Below, piece by piece: positions 45,361 to 58,194 of a stretch of DNA of 64,000 nucleotides. Under the pieces are notes generated by a model. It had not been told where the DNA came from and made no database searches. It saw only the letters and a program-made list of their open reading frames with translations. The position numbers and the translations under genes are program-made. This stretch comes from Plantago major (lineage: Eukaryota > Streptophyta > Magnoliopsida > Lamiales > Plantaginaceae), in NCBI GenBank assembly GCA_026545765.1, contig CM048839.1:84435914-84499913 (forward strand), given 5' to 3'. Position 1 is the first letter of the stretch. Each line of letters starts with the position of its first letter.

Positions 45361-47023
45361 ATCTGCTACTCCCTTAATTAAACTCTTATGTTTGTCAGAC
45401 ATGATAGTAAACTTCATCAATGTTCAAGTCACTTTTAAGTAAACTCAAAAACCAAGTCCATTGCTCCCCTGTTTCATGAGACACAACTGCATAAGCTATG
45501 GGAAATGGCTTATTATTAGGATCAACACCAACTGCAGTCAATAAAACTCCTTGATGAGGACCCTTTAGATGACATCCATCCACACCTATAAAAGGTCTGC
45601 ACCCAATGATAAAGCACTCTTTAAGTGCTCTAAAATAAACATAGAATTGCTTGAACTGATTTGTATCTCTGTCCACATCACAAACAACAGTTGACCCTGG
45701 ATTTCTCTCTCTAAACTCTTCAGCATAATCACACATCATTCCATACTGAGCATCTGGATCACCTTCTAGGATAGCCAAAGCCTTCTTCCTTGCTCTATAT
45801 GCCTGATGCTCAGTAATTTTCACACCAAGCTCATTGGACACTTCAAGAACAAAAACCTTAATATTCTTGTCTGGATCAATCTTGAACTTGCTAAGGAACC
45901 TATAAGCCAACCAATTGCTCTTACAATATAACAAATTTTCAGTTAGTCCACAAGTGTGATCAGGTTCATAGGTGTGCACAGTAAATCCAGGACCATCCTT
46001 ATCCTTATGGCAATGAACTCTCCAAGGGCAGACATCATTTTCAACACACTTAGCATACATCCTTGACTTATCATTCTTGACAACCTTTACATTTCACCTA
46101 CACTTGACACCATGGGACCGCACAGCTCTTCTGAAGTCAACCTTGGATGTGAATGTCATCCCTAAATCAAACTTGGGATCATAGTTCTTCTGGCTTGTAT
46201 GCACATGTCTCATTAGTCTATTAGCTAGCCTAATATCATCCTCATCATCAGAGTCAAGCCCAGAATCAAACTCTTCAGAACTAGCCCCCACAACATCAGA
46301 TTCCCAATCAATTTCATCATCAGAATCAGACTCCTCAAGAATACTCTTTTTCTTCTCAGGCTCTCTCTTTGCCCTCTCAATTTTCTCAGCCAGTTTTGCC
46401 TTACTCTTAGCCTCTTTGTCTATCTCTTTCTCCTTGTGGGATTTACTAGGGTTTCCATCTTCCAAATTAATCACATCATCAACTTCTACAAATTCTACCA
46501 TTTCCCCTTCCACAAAGAAAGATAATTCCCTACTGTTGACTGAAGCCATACACAAATTAAACACCTCAAAGTCACGTTTAATAGGTGAAAATCCATCTGT
46601 GCCAAACCTGTAGAACTTTCTAACACCTCCTACATTGCATAGATCAACAAATGCATGGAATTTAACCATGTTCAGTTCTTGATAGTCCACATAATCAAAC
46701 TTCATCATCTTACCACTCAAGTACTTTTCTTTTCTACTGATAGGATCGGTGAAAAAAAGAACCTCCATAATGCACAACCACTGTAATATCAGAGGATTTC
46801 GAATCTATGCAAACATATACACATAAAATCAAAATCCGTATCACTTAAAGAAAAACTAACAGAAATAGAGCAACAAACAGAGCATCTTCATATATATACA
46901 ATAATTTACCATAAAAACACTTCAAGATATCAACTTTAAGTAGAATTATGCATGAGAACAAAGTTTGAGCTTACCATATGTAGGGGGTGGCATATACAAC
47001 TCTTCCAAAGGTCTTTTCGACAT
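45360..47023 (-). pseudogene. Mutator (MuDR) transposase, broken and 3'-truncated
   Basis: Exon 1 (47,023-46,975) encodes MSKRPLEELYMPPPTY and ends at a GTAAGC donor; exon 2 starts after TTACAG at 46,791. The MuDR N-terminal region is followed by a long acidic Glu/Asp/Ser stretch. The zinc-finger-like region (CPWRVHCHKDKDGPGFTVHTY) leads into the MULE DDE core (FIGVDGCHLKGPHQGVLLTAVG). Breaks: one extra T in a T-run near 46,755, an in-frame TGA near 46,097, and a one-base shift near 45,398, after which FTIMSDKH can still be read to about 45,362. The C-terminal half with the remaining catalytic and SWIM regions is absent. The copy is dead. Confidence 0.85.
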
Positions 47024-47299
47024 GATGAGACAAAGATTTGGTAGTTTAATGAAGCATTATTTGGTCCTTTTTTGGAGAAGAAGAGAAGCAGTAAATGCTT
47101 GTTTTCAGAGTAAATATGGAGGCAGCCGCATTAACTAGGGTAAAGAGAAGATTGTGGCGCCAAAAGTTCTTCCTTTATCCCTCTTTTTTTCGTTTTGTTT
47201 GATGTTTCATACTAGGAAGACTTGTGTTTTGTTTTGTTAAGGTTGTTGGCGTGTGGAGACTTGTGTTTGGCGTGTGTTTCTTGTTAGTTGGCAGCCACA

Positions 47300-47422
47300 T
47301 GGCCTATACCGTATGAATACATGAGCTTTATACGGATTTAGGACCAACTTTACTAATTCGTCATTTCGTAGGACCAAAATTGAAAAGGACGGTGAGTTAG
47401 AGGACCAAAAGTGCAATTCCCC
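47300..47422 (-). repeat. Terminal inverted repeat end of the MULE
   Basis: On the minus strand the outer end reads GGGGGAATTGCACTTTTGG, a typical plant MULE terminus, with repeated TTGGTCCTA-type words inside. It lies upstream of the transposase exon 1. The opposite end was not found. It abuts LINE sequence at 47,423. Confidence 0.65.
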
Positions 47423-47633
47423 CACCTCCCACCTGAGAATTTTGTGGAGTGGGAGAGACCACGAACCTGTTAGGGTAACCCAATGTCAAGGCTATTTCCA
47501 TTGATCTGTCAAAAGACAGTCTAGTATCCATCACAACAGTAATCATTGGACGGTGTTGGCGTATATAACCCCTCAACGCCTCTTGAAGTTCAGGCCTGGC
47601 ACCTCCTCTAACATTCCAGATGCAGACTTTCAT
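47423..47633 (-). mobile_element. LINE (L1-type) fragment: endonuclease N-terminus
   Basis: Encodes MKVCIWNVRGGARPELQ and continues to GYPNRFVVSPTPQN, the start of the APE-type endonuclease of plant L1 elements (the Asn in WNVRG is the metal-site Asn). Cut short by the MULE end; neither reverse transcriptase nor a poly-A tail is present nearby. Confidence 0.75.
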
Positions 47634-47639
47634 TTATAA

Positions 47640-49169
47640 CCTTGTCAGATGATATATATTTTCAAAATACTGCCTAATTGATAGTAGTTTATAACTAGCT
47701 AATTAAATAAGTTAATTCTAGTAGCTTTTTTTTTTTCTAATAAAACTCATTAATTTTAGTTCAGTTCATATCCATTCAGTTCAATTCTGCTTAGTTATAT
47801 TTTATATTATAATTCAGTTTAATTTTATTCAGTTCAGTTCTGCTCAGATGAATAGAACAGAGCCTAAGTTAGTTGATTTATTTAAAGTTATTATATTTGA
47901 CGAATCGGCAAGTATTATTTGTTGTGGATAATTACTTACCACGAAATATATGAAAAAATCCTAATATTTTATTTTCCCTTTTGCGTAATGAGATTTAAGA
48001 AACATACAAGGTTTTGGTTTTTCAATTTTAAAGTTCTACCAAATGTTTGATATTAAACTTAAAATTCAATTTGAATTGAGTTTTGAAGCAAGGATTCTTT
48101 CTTGGCACATGCTTGACTTTGAGTTATTAATATAATAACAATTTACTCTCACAGTACTTCATACATTTGTCATTTTTAACCGTAACACAAAACTTGATAC
48201 ATTACAAAAAGATAAGCTACCCTACATTTAACAAATAATATAAGCAATATCAATTCTACACAAAAATTGCACATTTTACACCTAAAAGTCCTTTTTTCCC
48301 TTACATTTTTACCTAAAACTACGCGTCAACCCTAATATATGAAGTTCTTCGCGGCGAATGTAGTATTATATAAAAATTCAAAATTAATAAATATTCACAA
48401 AGTCTCGTGGGAGTCCGTCTATATTTAATTTAAATATAGATGGATCTATGTTGTTAATAAAATATCGATGTTTTTAAGTAAAGTGTTTATGTTGTCAACA
48501 AACTACTTTTTCTAATTTTTTATTATGAAAAACATCGATATTCTTAACTAAACCTCTTAAGTTATCAGTAAAAACCTTAAGGTTTGTGCGTCTATTTTTA
48601 TATTTAAGGTATGTACATTTTTTTTTTAATTGTAGACGGTATTTCAAGAAATTTATTAAACAAAAAAAATTTGAACGTATATATTATAAAGCGAAATTCC
48701 CGAAAACCCATGCCGAACAGGAGCTAGGCCTTGGGGTAGCTTCGCCCTCGTGTTGAATAGTAACTCAATTTAAGTAAAATAGTGTTGAGTTTAATGCTAT
48801 ATAAACTTAATTTAAATTTAACACCAAACACTCGGATATTGTCCTACCATGTTCCTGTTATTTCACGGATATTGTCCTACCATGTTCCTGTTATTTCAAG
48901 TATGCGTCCATTTATAGAGTTATCATTCCATTCCTAAAGAATTGTATTATTTGACTTTTTAAAGTCGACGTTAACTAAAAATTAGTAATATCGGAAAACG
49001 CAAATATATGATGATGTATGTTACTTTCATGATAAGTTTTACTATATATCTTTTTGATGTAAATTAGAAGTAATTTTTAGTAAAACTGTAAAAGTCGCAT
49101 AACAAACATTTAGAGTGTAACTGAAGATTTGTGAACTAAATTTCAACAGCTTGCTAATTAATTTTAATA
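47640..49169. other. Gene-free AT-rich stretch with a 33-bp duplication
   Basis: No gene seen. A 33-bp unit starting CGGATATTGTCCTACC is present twice in tandem at about 48,834-48,899. A stretch at 47,755-47,860 rich in CAGTTCA/TCAGTTC words resembles one end of a MITE, and 48,750-48,840 resembles the MITE at 52.7-52.96 kb. A short GC-rich island at 48,710-48,750 is unexplained. Confidence 0.45.
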
Positions 49170-49174
49170 TGCAT

Positions 49175-52100
49175 TGTAAAATCCCGAAAATTTTATTGGA
49201 CCGTCTATTTGGATTTAGTTGGAGATGAGAAATTATTTGGACTTGAGTTTCTATACGGGATTTTATAACTCATTATTTTATTGATTCGATAAATTCAGAC
49301 GGGCTATGGTTAATTTATTGGATTGGGTTTGGACCAGTATAAAAGCACAAAGAGGTGTATCGAAGAGTCATTGAATAGTTGGGCCCGAGCTTGTATAGTG
49401 TTAGGTCAATTAGACTTTTGCCATCAAAGGTTTTCGAGGACAGACGGACGGACATACTGCTACTCACCTGGACGCAAAAAATAAATTGAGTGTGTGTACT
49501 TTTGGAGATCAATTTCAAGGATTTGGACGTACTATGGTGAAGAATTTTGGTTAGTTTATTTGCTGTTAATCATGAGCCTAATTTTGCAGTTAATTAAGGA
49601 TTAACGATTTCTTGTATTTGGTTAAAGGAACCATGCTTACACCTTGCAACTCATGTACGGGTAATGAGATTGGATTAGATGAGATTGGATTAGACTGGAC
49701 CTGTGGAGTAGTAGCTACTTTGATCAAATTATATTGTACTGGATCGTTCAAGTTGGGATCGTATAGGTGAAATTGGAGATTTCAAGGTGAGGGGGTTTCT
49801 TTGACACTTTTACTTTTATTTTCCGATATAAAATGTATATATGTATAGTTTTCATTGACAAACAACTTGTGGTTATTATATCAAGTAATGGGACTTGGTA
49901 TAATAGTCTATTTGAAAAAAAGGATCAAGTATGTGAATTCCCAAAAGTATGTTTTATGATGCATGTGATGTGTGAAAATTATGTTTATGTACATGGACAT
50001 AAAATATGTTTGTACTGACCTCTTATGAGGGTTTATTGGCATAGAAGTATACTTCCTACCGTTTACTGTTCCTTTCCGCGGGAGAACCTACTGTTATTGT
50101 TTCCTGTTTAGGAAATCTACTGTTTATGTTTCCTTTCGAGGAAACCTACTGTTACTGTTATGTATGCCATCTTCCCTGCCACGGGATCTAATAGTGGCCT
50201 AGTGTAAAATCTGATTGAGCTAAACTACCGTCTTACTGTTTTGTGAAAGTACTCCATGTTCTGATTTTGGATATGTGAATTGTTATAGTGTGTATATAAA
50301 TATGTATGTTTTACTACGCTGCTTGATCCGGTAGAAGTGTCATTGAGGCTCACCCTTACACCCCCTTTCAGATATTTAGTAAGTGTGACACTGGATGGTA
50401 CAGTAGAGTGGAACCCGGTAGACGGATGGTGGATCTTATGAAGACTTTCAGTAGTTGTAGCGTACTCTGAGTTTGTATTGAATATGATGATTTGTACCGT
50501 TGAGGTGGTTGTTATGCACTGAGGACTTGTAATTATTATTGTAATTACTGTTTATGGGATTTTAGACGCTCTGTTGTACCACCCCGAGATTATTTTATGT
50601 ATTTGAGGATTTAAGTAAGGCTTCGTCTTGGCGTGAGTCCATCTCACGATAGACAGCCGGTCGTGCCAAAGTGATTTGGTTTTGGGGCGTGACAAATGTG
50701 GTATCAGAGCCAGGTTCCAGTTTGTTGGGTGTAGGTCCCCTGTTTGAATATGTGAAGTGTCGATTTGGATGAACGGAAAACTCGAGGAGTTAGGTTAGTC
50801 ATTTTGAGGAGTTTGATTAGAATCTTTGAGGATCTCAGGTTACTCTTTTGAGGTGCTTAGGTTAGTCTTTTTGAGGAGCTTAGGTTGGTCTTTTCGAGAT
50901 TTATGACTTCGAGTTGAAGAGAAAGTGGTGCGGGAGTTTAATTTTGAATTATGGACTTGTGGTGGTATTTCTAGACCTGGTGAAAGGTAATAGGATTGAG
51001 GTTTTGACTTGAAAGTTTAGAAAATCGAATGCTTGTAAGATTGACGCAGTGGAAGCGTAGTGGATTTCAGTTTTGAGGACAAAACTTCTTTTAAGGTGGG
51101 TGGAATGTAAAATCCCGAAATTTTTATTGGACCGTCTATTTGGATTTAGTTGGAGATGAGAAATTATTTGGACTTGAGTTTCTATACGGGATTTTATAAC
51201 TCATTATTTTATTGATTCGATAAATTCAGACGGGCTATGGTTAATTTATTAGATTGGGTTTGGACCAGTATAAAAGCCCAAAGAGGTGTATCGAAGAGTC
51301 ATTGAATAGTTGGCCCGAGCTTGTATAGTGTTAGGTCAATTAGACTTTTGCCATCAAAGGTTTTCGAGGACAGACGGACGGACATACTGCTACTCACCTG
51401 GCCGCAAAAAATAAATTGAGTGTGTGTACTTTTGGAGGTCAATTTCAAGGATTTGGACGTACTATGGTGAGAAATTTTGGTTAGTTTATTTGCTGTTAAT
51501 CATGAGCCTAAGTTTGCAGTTAATTAAGGATTAACGATTTCTTGTATTTGGTTAAAGGAACCATGCTTACACCTTGCAACTCATGTACGGGTAATTAGAT
51601 TGGATTAGATGAGATTGGATTAGACTGGACCTGGTGGAGTAGTAGCTACTTTGATCGAATTATATTGTACTGGATCGTTCAAGTTGGGATCGTATAGGTG
51701 AAATTGGAGATTTTCTTTGACACTTTTACTTTTATTTTCCGATATAAAATGTATATATGTATAGTTTTCAATGGACAAATAACTTGTGGTTATTATATCA
51801 AGTAATGGGACTTGGTATAATAGTCTATTTGAAAAAAAAAAAGGATCAAGTATGTGAATTCCCAAAAGTATGTTTTATGATGCATGTGATGTGTGAAAAT
51901 TATATTTCTGTACATGGAGATAAAATATGTTTTGGCTCTCAGTTTTGCCTACGCTCTGTACTGACCTCTCAAGAGGGTTTAATGGCATAGAAGTATACTT
52001 CATACTGTTTACTGTTCCTTTTCGCGGGGGAACCTACCGTTATTGTTTCCTGTTTAGGAAACCTCATTTATGTTTCCTTCGGGAAACCCTCATTCTTATT

Positions 52101-52636
52101 ATGTATGTCATCTTCCCTGCCACGGGATCTAATAGTGGCCTAGTGTAAAATCTGATTGAGCTAAACTACCGTCTTACTGTTTTGTGAGAGTACTCCATGT
52201 TCTGATTTTGGATATGTGAATTGTTATAGTGTGTATATAAATATGTATGTTTTAATACGCTACTTGATCCGGTAGAAGTGTCATTGAGGCTCACCCTTAC
52301 ACCCCCGTTTCAGATATTTAGTAAGTGTGACACTGGATGGTACAGTAGAGTAGAACCCGGTAGACGGATGGTGGATCTTATGAAGACTTTCAGTAGTTGT
52401 AGCGTACTCTGAGTTTGTATTGAATATGATGATTTGTACCGTTGAGGTGGTTGTTATGTACTGAGGACTTGTAATTATTATTGTAATTACTATTTATGGG
52501 ATTTTAGACGCTCTGTTGTACCACTCTGAGATTATTTTATGTATTTGAGAATTTAAGTAAGGCTTCGTCTTGACGTGAGTCCATCTCACGATAGATGGCC
52601 GGTCGCGCCAAAGTGATTTGGTTTTGGGGCGTGGCA
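49175..52636 (+). mobile_element. Non-autonomous LTR element with 1.5-kb LTRs and a 411-bp interior
   Basis: LTRs 49,175-50,694 and 51,106-52,636 (TGTAAAATCCCG...GTG(A/G)CA) with the exact target duplication TGCAT (49,170-49,174 and 52,637-52,641). The interior starts with the tRNA-Met primer site TGGTATCAGAGCCAGGTTCC at about 50,699 and ends with a purine-rich tract (AAGGTGGGTGGAA). It encodes nothing. LTR ends and primer site resemble Tekay/Del-type chromoviruses. The LTRs are very similar with a few substitutions and small indels, so the insertion is comparatively recent. Structurally whole as a non-autonomous form. Confidence 0.92.
50695..51105 (+). other. Interior of the short LTR element
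   Basis: Primer-binding site followed by about five degenerate 30-bp direct repeats (core GAGGAGCTTAGGTTRGTCTTTT, here written with R for A/G) at 50,785-50,905 and a polypurine tract. No protein is encoded. Confidence 0.75.
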
Positions 52637-52693
52637 TGCATGATCAGGTATTCATTTTTCAAACAAAAGTTTCTACATTTCAAAAGAGCATTA

Positions 52694-52958
52694 GAGTGTT
52701 TTGTTCTATATTTTAATTGAGTTAATTCAACTCCAATTGAATTTGATCAATGTTTTTTATTTGGCTTTCAATTGCTATACTCAATTCCAATTTAGTTACT
52801 ATTCGAATACACATTCCCATATTTAAATACCCTACAAAACATATAAATATTACAATTTAACACAAAACACAAAACACACAACTCAACTCGAATTTAGTTA
52901 CTATTCATCAATTCTTAACTCAATTGAAATTTAGTATTGAATATAGAACCAAACATAC
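52694..52958. mobile_element. MITE
   Basis: About 265 bp with imperfect inverted termini (GTTTTGTTCTATATT at the left, AATATAGAACCAAAC at the right) and complementary AATTGAGTTAA words inside. AT-rich; family uncertain. Confidence 0.55.
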
Positions 52959-53137
52959 TGCATCTTTTGCAACTGGTAAGGCTAAAGAATCAAGAAACAC
53001 AGAGATCACAGCAGAAAGAAAAGCATCATCTCATTAAAAAGAAAAGCATATCCACAATGTAATCTTTTCCATCATTCAACAATGCTTTTCTTTGAGTCAT
53101 TAGCCAACCAAACTATCAGATCCTTACAGCAACACCA

Positions 53138-53225
53138 ATGGCAGTAATATCTTCAAATATCCCTAAGGATTTTCTACTAACTACATTACTACTATTTACT
53201 GCATTAGTTTCAATTTTCACACCAG
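53138..53225 (+). pseudogene. GH17 beta-1,3-glucanase exon 1, upstream duplicate
   Basis: Encodes a signal peptide starting MAVISSNIPKDFLL, ending CCAG|GTAAG. It is followed within about 90 bases by a CACTA-like end (GACGGAT words and TTTTTGTAGTG at 53,305-53,316) and then by a second copy of the same exon. Confidence 0.7.
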
Positions 53226-53321
53226 GTAAGCCTACATAATTTCTATCCGTCGTCAAAGGTTCAAGGATGATCTATCAGTGACGGATCTATATCCGCCATG
53301 TCTGAGTTTTTGTAGTGACCA

Positions 53322-53409
53322 ATGGCAGTATTATCTTCAAATATCCCCGAGGATTTTCTACTAACTATATTGCTACTATTTACTGCATTAGTTTCAATTT
53401 TCACACCAG
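53322..53409 (+). pseudogene. GH17 beta-1,3-glucanase exon 1
   Basis: Signal-peptide exon (MAVLSSNIPEDFLL, hydrophobic core LLLFTALVSI), donor CCAG|GTAAGCC. Intron 1 continues to a MULE insertion flanked by TAACTTATG. Exon 2, with the matching second copy of that 9-mer, lies at 22,218 on the minus strand, so the gene is split between two strands 31 kb apart. Confidence 0.8.
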
Positions 53410-53994
53410 GTAAGCCTACCATATATAATTTCTTATGATAACTTATGTGAGAGAATGGCACAAATGGTCCTCCGTTTTGGACGAATTGGGCATGCAGTCA
53501 CGATTTCAGCGACTTGGCAAGTGTAGTCCTGCTTTCTTGCCAACTTAAGGTCCGTGGTCCTTTCTGGCTGACGTGTCAATCGGGTCAATGCTCACTTCCG
53601 ATTTTGACTTCCAACTTGGCTGACACATCATCAGAACTTAAAATTAAATTTGAAAAAAAAAACAAAATAATTAAATCAACTTTTAGATCAGAGACCTCTT
53701 TCTCATAAAAACAGCAAGTGTAAACATGTACCTAATAAACCACTTACCAGATCTTTAAAAAATTATAATTAAGGTTGAAAATTCACAAACCCCTAACAAG
53801 CTTCACTATGACAAATAACTTTCACTGCTGTAAGTTGTTTTTGTTCAACATCAAATACTTGAAACTACAAAACCTTGAAAAACAACATTATGATCTTGAA
53901 AACCTTGAAAAAAACCCTACTTTTCTGATTTCAGTAAACAAAAACCCACCATTGAAGTTTTAAAAGCCCCAAACACTACAAAAAAACTGGGCTG

Positions 53995-54400
53995 GGGCGA
54001 CGGATAGATCCGTCGCTCCAGCCCAACGATCCGTCGCCCCAGCCCTGGCGACGGATAAAAAATCCGTCGCCCCGCTGGAGTTGGGCCGACGAATAGATAA
54101 TCCGTTGTCCAATTCACGACGGATTATATATTTAACTTATTTTTTTTAAATCGAAATATAACAACGGATAGAATCTATCCGTCGTTACATAACGACGGAT
54201 AGATTCTATCCGTCGTTACCTTTAGCGACGGATAAAATCTATCCGTCGCTAAACCGGACGACGGATAGAATCTATCCGTCGTTATATTTAGCGACGGATA
54301 GATTCTATCCCTCGTCCAACATTTTATTGGAATTAGTGACGGAATCAAATTCCACGTGAAATTCACACCTTTGTGAATCCGTCACTAATTCCGTCACTAT
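53995..54400. repeat. Left subterminal repeats of the CACTA element
   Basis: Near-palindromic units around GACGGATAGA / TCTATCCGTC, about ten copies. In En/Spm such subterminal repeats bind the regulatory protein TNPA. Confidence 0.8.
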
Positions 54401-55215
54401 TAATCCGTCACTATTTATTTCATATTAATCCCTGTTTTTCATAGTTCACCTATTTAATCAATATAATGTTCGATAATAAATGAATAATACGGAAAATATT
54501 TCAATAAATTTTTAATAAAAAAAGTAATATCCGGAGCTGGAGAAATTATCCACACAAGTGTAAATATGAAAAAAAAATCCGAACATACAGATACATAACT
54601 AACTAGCTATCAGACGGGGGTGGGTGATGGATGGCGGAAGACATGAATTGCCCATCTCAGATGTCAAGGCGCTCGTTCTCCTCCCTTCTTGTTCTTGCTT
54701 GCATCTCTTGTTAGAGTCTGACTTTGTTCCGGACTGCGATTGCACCATTTCGAGACACAGTCCTGTGTGTAAGCAGGACATCTTGGGATGATGATGAGGA
54801 GCACCCGAGCACCAGACTAGCCGTGCTCAAACCGAGGCTCCGAGTCCATATATTCGCCTTTCTTGTTCGGTTTGTTGACCTCTAGGAAGATGTTGTCAAC
54901 TTGTCAAGTGACAATTGACACATCACCCGTTCTCAACCATTCTCAATGTGCATGAAATCCGCCGAGCTGTGGATAGAAGACTACTCGATAAAGGCAAGAA
55001 TCAATGGTATGTTCCTTTCAAGATTTTCCAACACTTTATCATGAACCACCCTTGTGCCTAAATTTTGAAAAATAAGCTCAACTCGGTGATAGCAATCCGA
55101 AGTCTTATGGGGCTTTTTTGACTACTTTATTTTTCAAGAATTGATCCTTGTTCTTCTGAACGGATGGTCACTTTCTAGTAGACTACGATGACAATCAAAC
55201 CAACAAAATTTTCCA

Positions 55216-56153
55216 CTACCCTTGATCTAAATGCATCTCAGATCCTCCAAGCAATGTGGACATGCATATTTCCTGCGGTTTCCTTCCGGATAGCATGGAG
55301 TACGCAGGAAAGTCACCACAAAGTCCAAAGAGCCGCTCAAGGTGAAGTTCTTTTTGTCGACACATCATATGCGAGGATACCATCCGTCCCAACTCGATCA
55401 GCTCCTTGATTAGGGGTTGCAAGAAAACATCAATGTCGACCGGGATCTTTCGGCACCAACGCATCGAAACATGAATGGATCCTTCATGCACTCAACCGGG
55501 CGATTATGCGGTGAGCATAAGCCAATAAGAGTATTTACGTTCACTCGAGCAGGTTAAAACCATCCGTACAAAGTCCCAATCGTACATTTCTAGATTCGGC
55601 TGCAAACTCTGGATATGTCTTGTCAAACGATTTCCATGCGGGTGAGTCTGCTGGATGGTCCATTCTACCATCTTCTACATTATCCGAGATTACTCGCTCC
55701 TTGTGCCACCGCATTTTTTCCGCAGAAGCACTTGAAGCATACAATCTTTTCAAACGAGGTGCTAGAGGGAAGTACCACATTTTCTTATGTGGGAGATTTT
55801 TCTTCTGTCGTTTCTTTGCAGCCCCCTCCTTGTAGCGCTTGTACCGTTCCTTACCACAGAACTTGCACTCTATTAGATCTGCATCCTCCTCCCAATATAT
55901 CATGCACATTTTCGGACAACAGTCTATGGTTACCACAGATTAAACCCATCTTTTTCTTCGCTTGGTAAAAGTTGGTGGGAACTAGGTTTTCTTCAGGACA
56001 AAGGTCCGACATTACGTCAACCCATTCATTGAAGCTCGTTTCAGATTGCTGGCCGTTAACCTTACAACTCATTAGTCGAGCCAACAAAGACAACTCGGTG
56101 AGCTTACACCCCGGATAAACCGGCTTCCTTGATGATTCTAACAAGTCAAACAA
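55216..56153 (-). pseudogene. CACTA transposase (TNP2-like) remnant
   Basis: Fragments of the Transposase_21 region: a Cys-rich finger (ADLIECKFCGKERYKRYKEG), WYFPLAPRLKRLYAS, ADSPAWKSFDKTYPEFA, and upstream EWVDVMSDLCPEENLVPTNF with YQAKKKMGLICGN. The frame changes several times and the catalytic core downstream is replaced by non-matching sequence below about 55,400. Not functional. Confidence 0.8.
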
Positions 56154-56439
56154 CCGATCCTCGGATTCGGTGGTTCATCCACCTCCACCTCGGTTCGATG
56201 TTAGTTGTGTCCCACGAACTCGCCCTGAGATCATACACCATTTGTTCGACTCGAGCTCGAATAGCATCGCCTTGATGTACTTTGTTTGTTCTTGTTCATT
56301 TTTTCTCTTCCTTCCAGCATTATTGGTCATATGTATTGGACGGGCCGCTTCCTCATGATGATTGATACGATTCCATACCATTTTCCATTTTTCCTCAAGT
56401 CTTTGGCTTAGCTTTAGGACGTGTTATTGCTTGTTTACG

Positions 56440-57290
56440 TTTGTTTCATTGCACAAGGGCACTTTATCAACCCATCCTTTACACAAGCCGGATTTGACAT
56501 TGCAAATGCAATGAAACCTTCAACCCCTTTCAGAAAACTCCATTGAACTTTGCCATTGAGAGTACGACAATACATCCATGAACGATCGGTATTCATTGAA
56601 TAATTAGATAATAACCTGACACGTTTGAATTCATTAGATCGAGGTCTTTCATTTACGATAATAAATCAATTTCACAATAATTCAATCAATTGCTACGTAA
56701 TATAAGTTATATTAGCTCTAGTCAATTGTTACGGCATTACATAATATAAGCTACATCAGCTTCAATTTTACCATAATGTTTGGTTTCATATACATATCAA
56801 CTAATGATTACTACTAGTTATACAAGCCTAGATACAAAACGGATGAAACTCTTCATTCTCATGCACGATCCTCCTCATCACTTGTGACGCTCCCTACCAC
56901 AGAACTTGCATTCCAACAGATCTACATCCTCCTCCCAATACACCATGCACATATTCCGACAAGCAGAAAGGCACTCGATAGACGGCCTCAAACCCGCCTC
57001 TCCCTCCATTGGAGGTATGCCATGGACGGTGCTTCCTCACCGTGATGAATCCATACATGATACTCGTGCATGAACTGTCCGAACGTCATAAGTGCTCGAA
57101 TACTGTTGTAGGCATCATAAATTGCTTGTTTCTGCAGGTTTCCAATGTGCAAGGACACTTTATCAACCCCCCAGTTGCACAAACCGAACGTCCCATGGCA
57201 AACGAGATGAAACATTTAACCCCTTCTACAAAACTCCTAGAAACTCTGCCATTTACCGCCGTACGATCGTACATCCATGAGCAGTCGAAT
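56440..57290 (-). pseudogene. Two copies of the CACTA transposase-associated domain
   Basis: Minus-strand translation near 56,590-56,445 (WMYCRTLNGKVQWSFLKGVE, IKCPCAM) and near 57,285-57,090 (MYDRTAVNGRVSRSFVEGVK, IKCPCTLETCRN, then EYHVWIHHGE) are both the Transpos_assoc region that normally occurs once at the N-terminus. A Cys-finger-coding stretch is likewise repeated (55,880-55,917 and 56,920-56,960), so a block of roughly 1 kb was duplicated inside the element. Confidence 0.7.
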
Positions 57291-57784
57291 TCATTGTATA
57301 CTTTATTTTTAACCTGACACGTTCCAATTTATTAGATCGTATTTAATTTATTAGATCGAATCCAATTCGGATAAGAAGATTGTGGAGGTTAATTGTTAAT
57401 TATTATATGTTCATTATAAATTAATTATTAATTAGGTATTCAATATGTTACAAAATTGGGCATATATTTTAACCATTTCAACCTCTTAGTACATATATTA
57501 TATACTTAACATACATATCAAATTAACTAATTACTCTATACATATCGAATTACTACATATATTCATATCAAATTACATACTTCTATACTTAACAAACATA
57601 TCAAATTAACTAAACTAACTATATATACTTAACACACAAATCAAACTAACTACATACATTCATACATACCAAACTTAACATACTACATACATTCATATCA
57701 TACTACATACCTAACATATATACATATCATTAACTAAACTAACTATCAAATTACATATACATATAGTATGTAATTTGTTTAATT

Positions 57785-57843
<59 letters not shown>
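57785..57843. repeat. (TA)n microsatellite
   Basis: About 29 TA units inside the CACTA element, flanked by AATTACATAT/ATATGTAATT inverted words. Confidence 0.95.
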
Positions 57844-57846
<3 letters not shown>

Positions 57847-58194
57847 TAAACAAATTACATATCAAATTACATATAATTAATCAAATTAACTAAACTAACT
57901 ACTACATACTTATCATATATACATATAATTGCTCAAATTAATCAAAATAAACAAAATCCCCAAATTTTTAAAAACTAGGGTTTTAGCCAAAATACCTTGA
58001 TTAATCGGTAGAAATCTGAAATTGATCGAAAAACCAAACTCCTTGTCCCACGAGCTTCGATTAGGCACCAAGATTGGCCGGAATAACGAAGAATTCACCG
58101 GAATCGAAGAGGGAGAAGAAGAGAATGAGGAAGAAGAATGAAGAAGTGATTCGCTTCTGCTTGTTTTTCTTGTCCGGATAAACCCTTCTAGGCC

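Noticed and set aside
50697-50718. tRNA-like word TGGTATCAGAGCC (also near 8,050 on minus)
   Set aside because: These are primer-binding sites complementary to the tRNA-Met 3' end, not tRNA genes; no cloverleaf surrounds them.
57785-57843. (TA)n tract as a replication or regulatory element
   Set aside because: An ordinary microsatellite within a decayed CACTA element.
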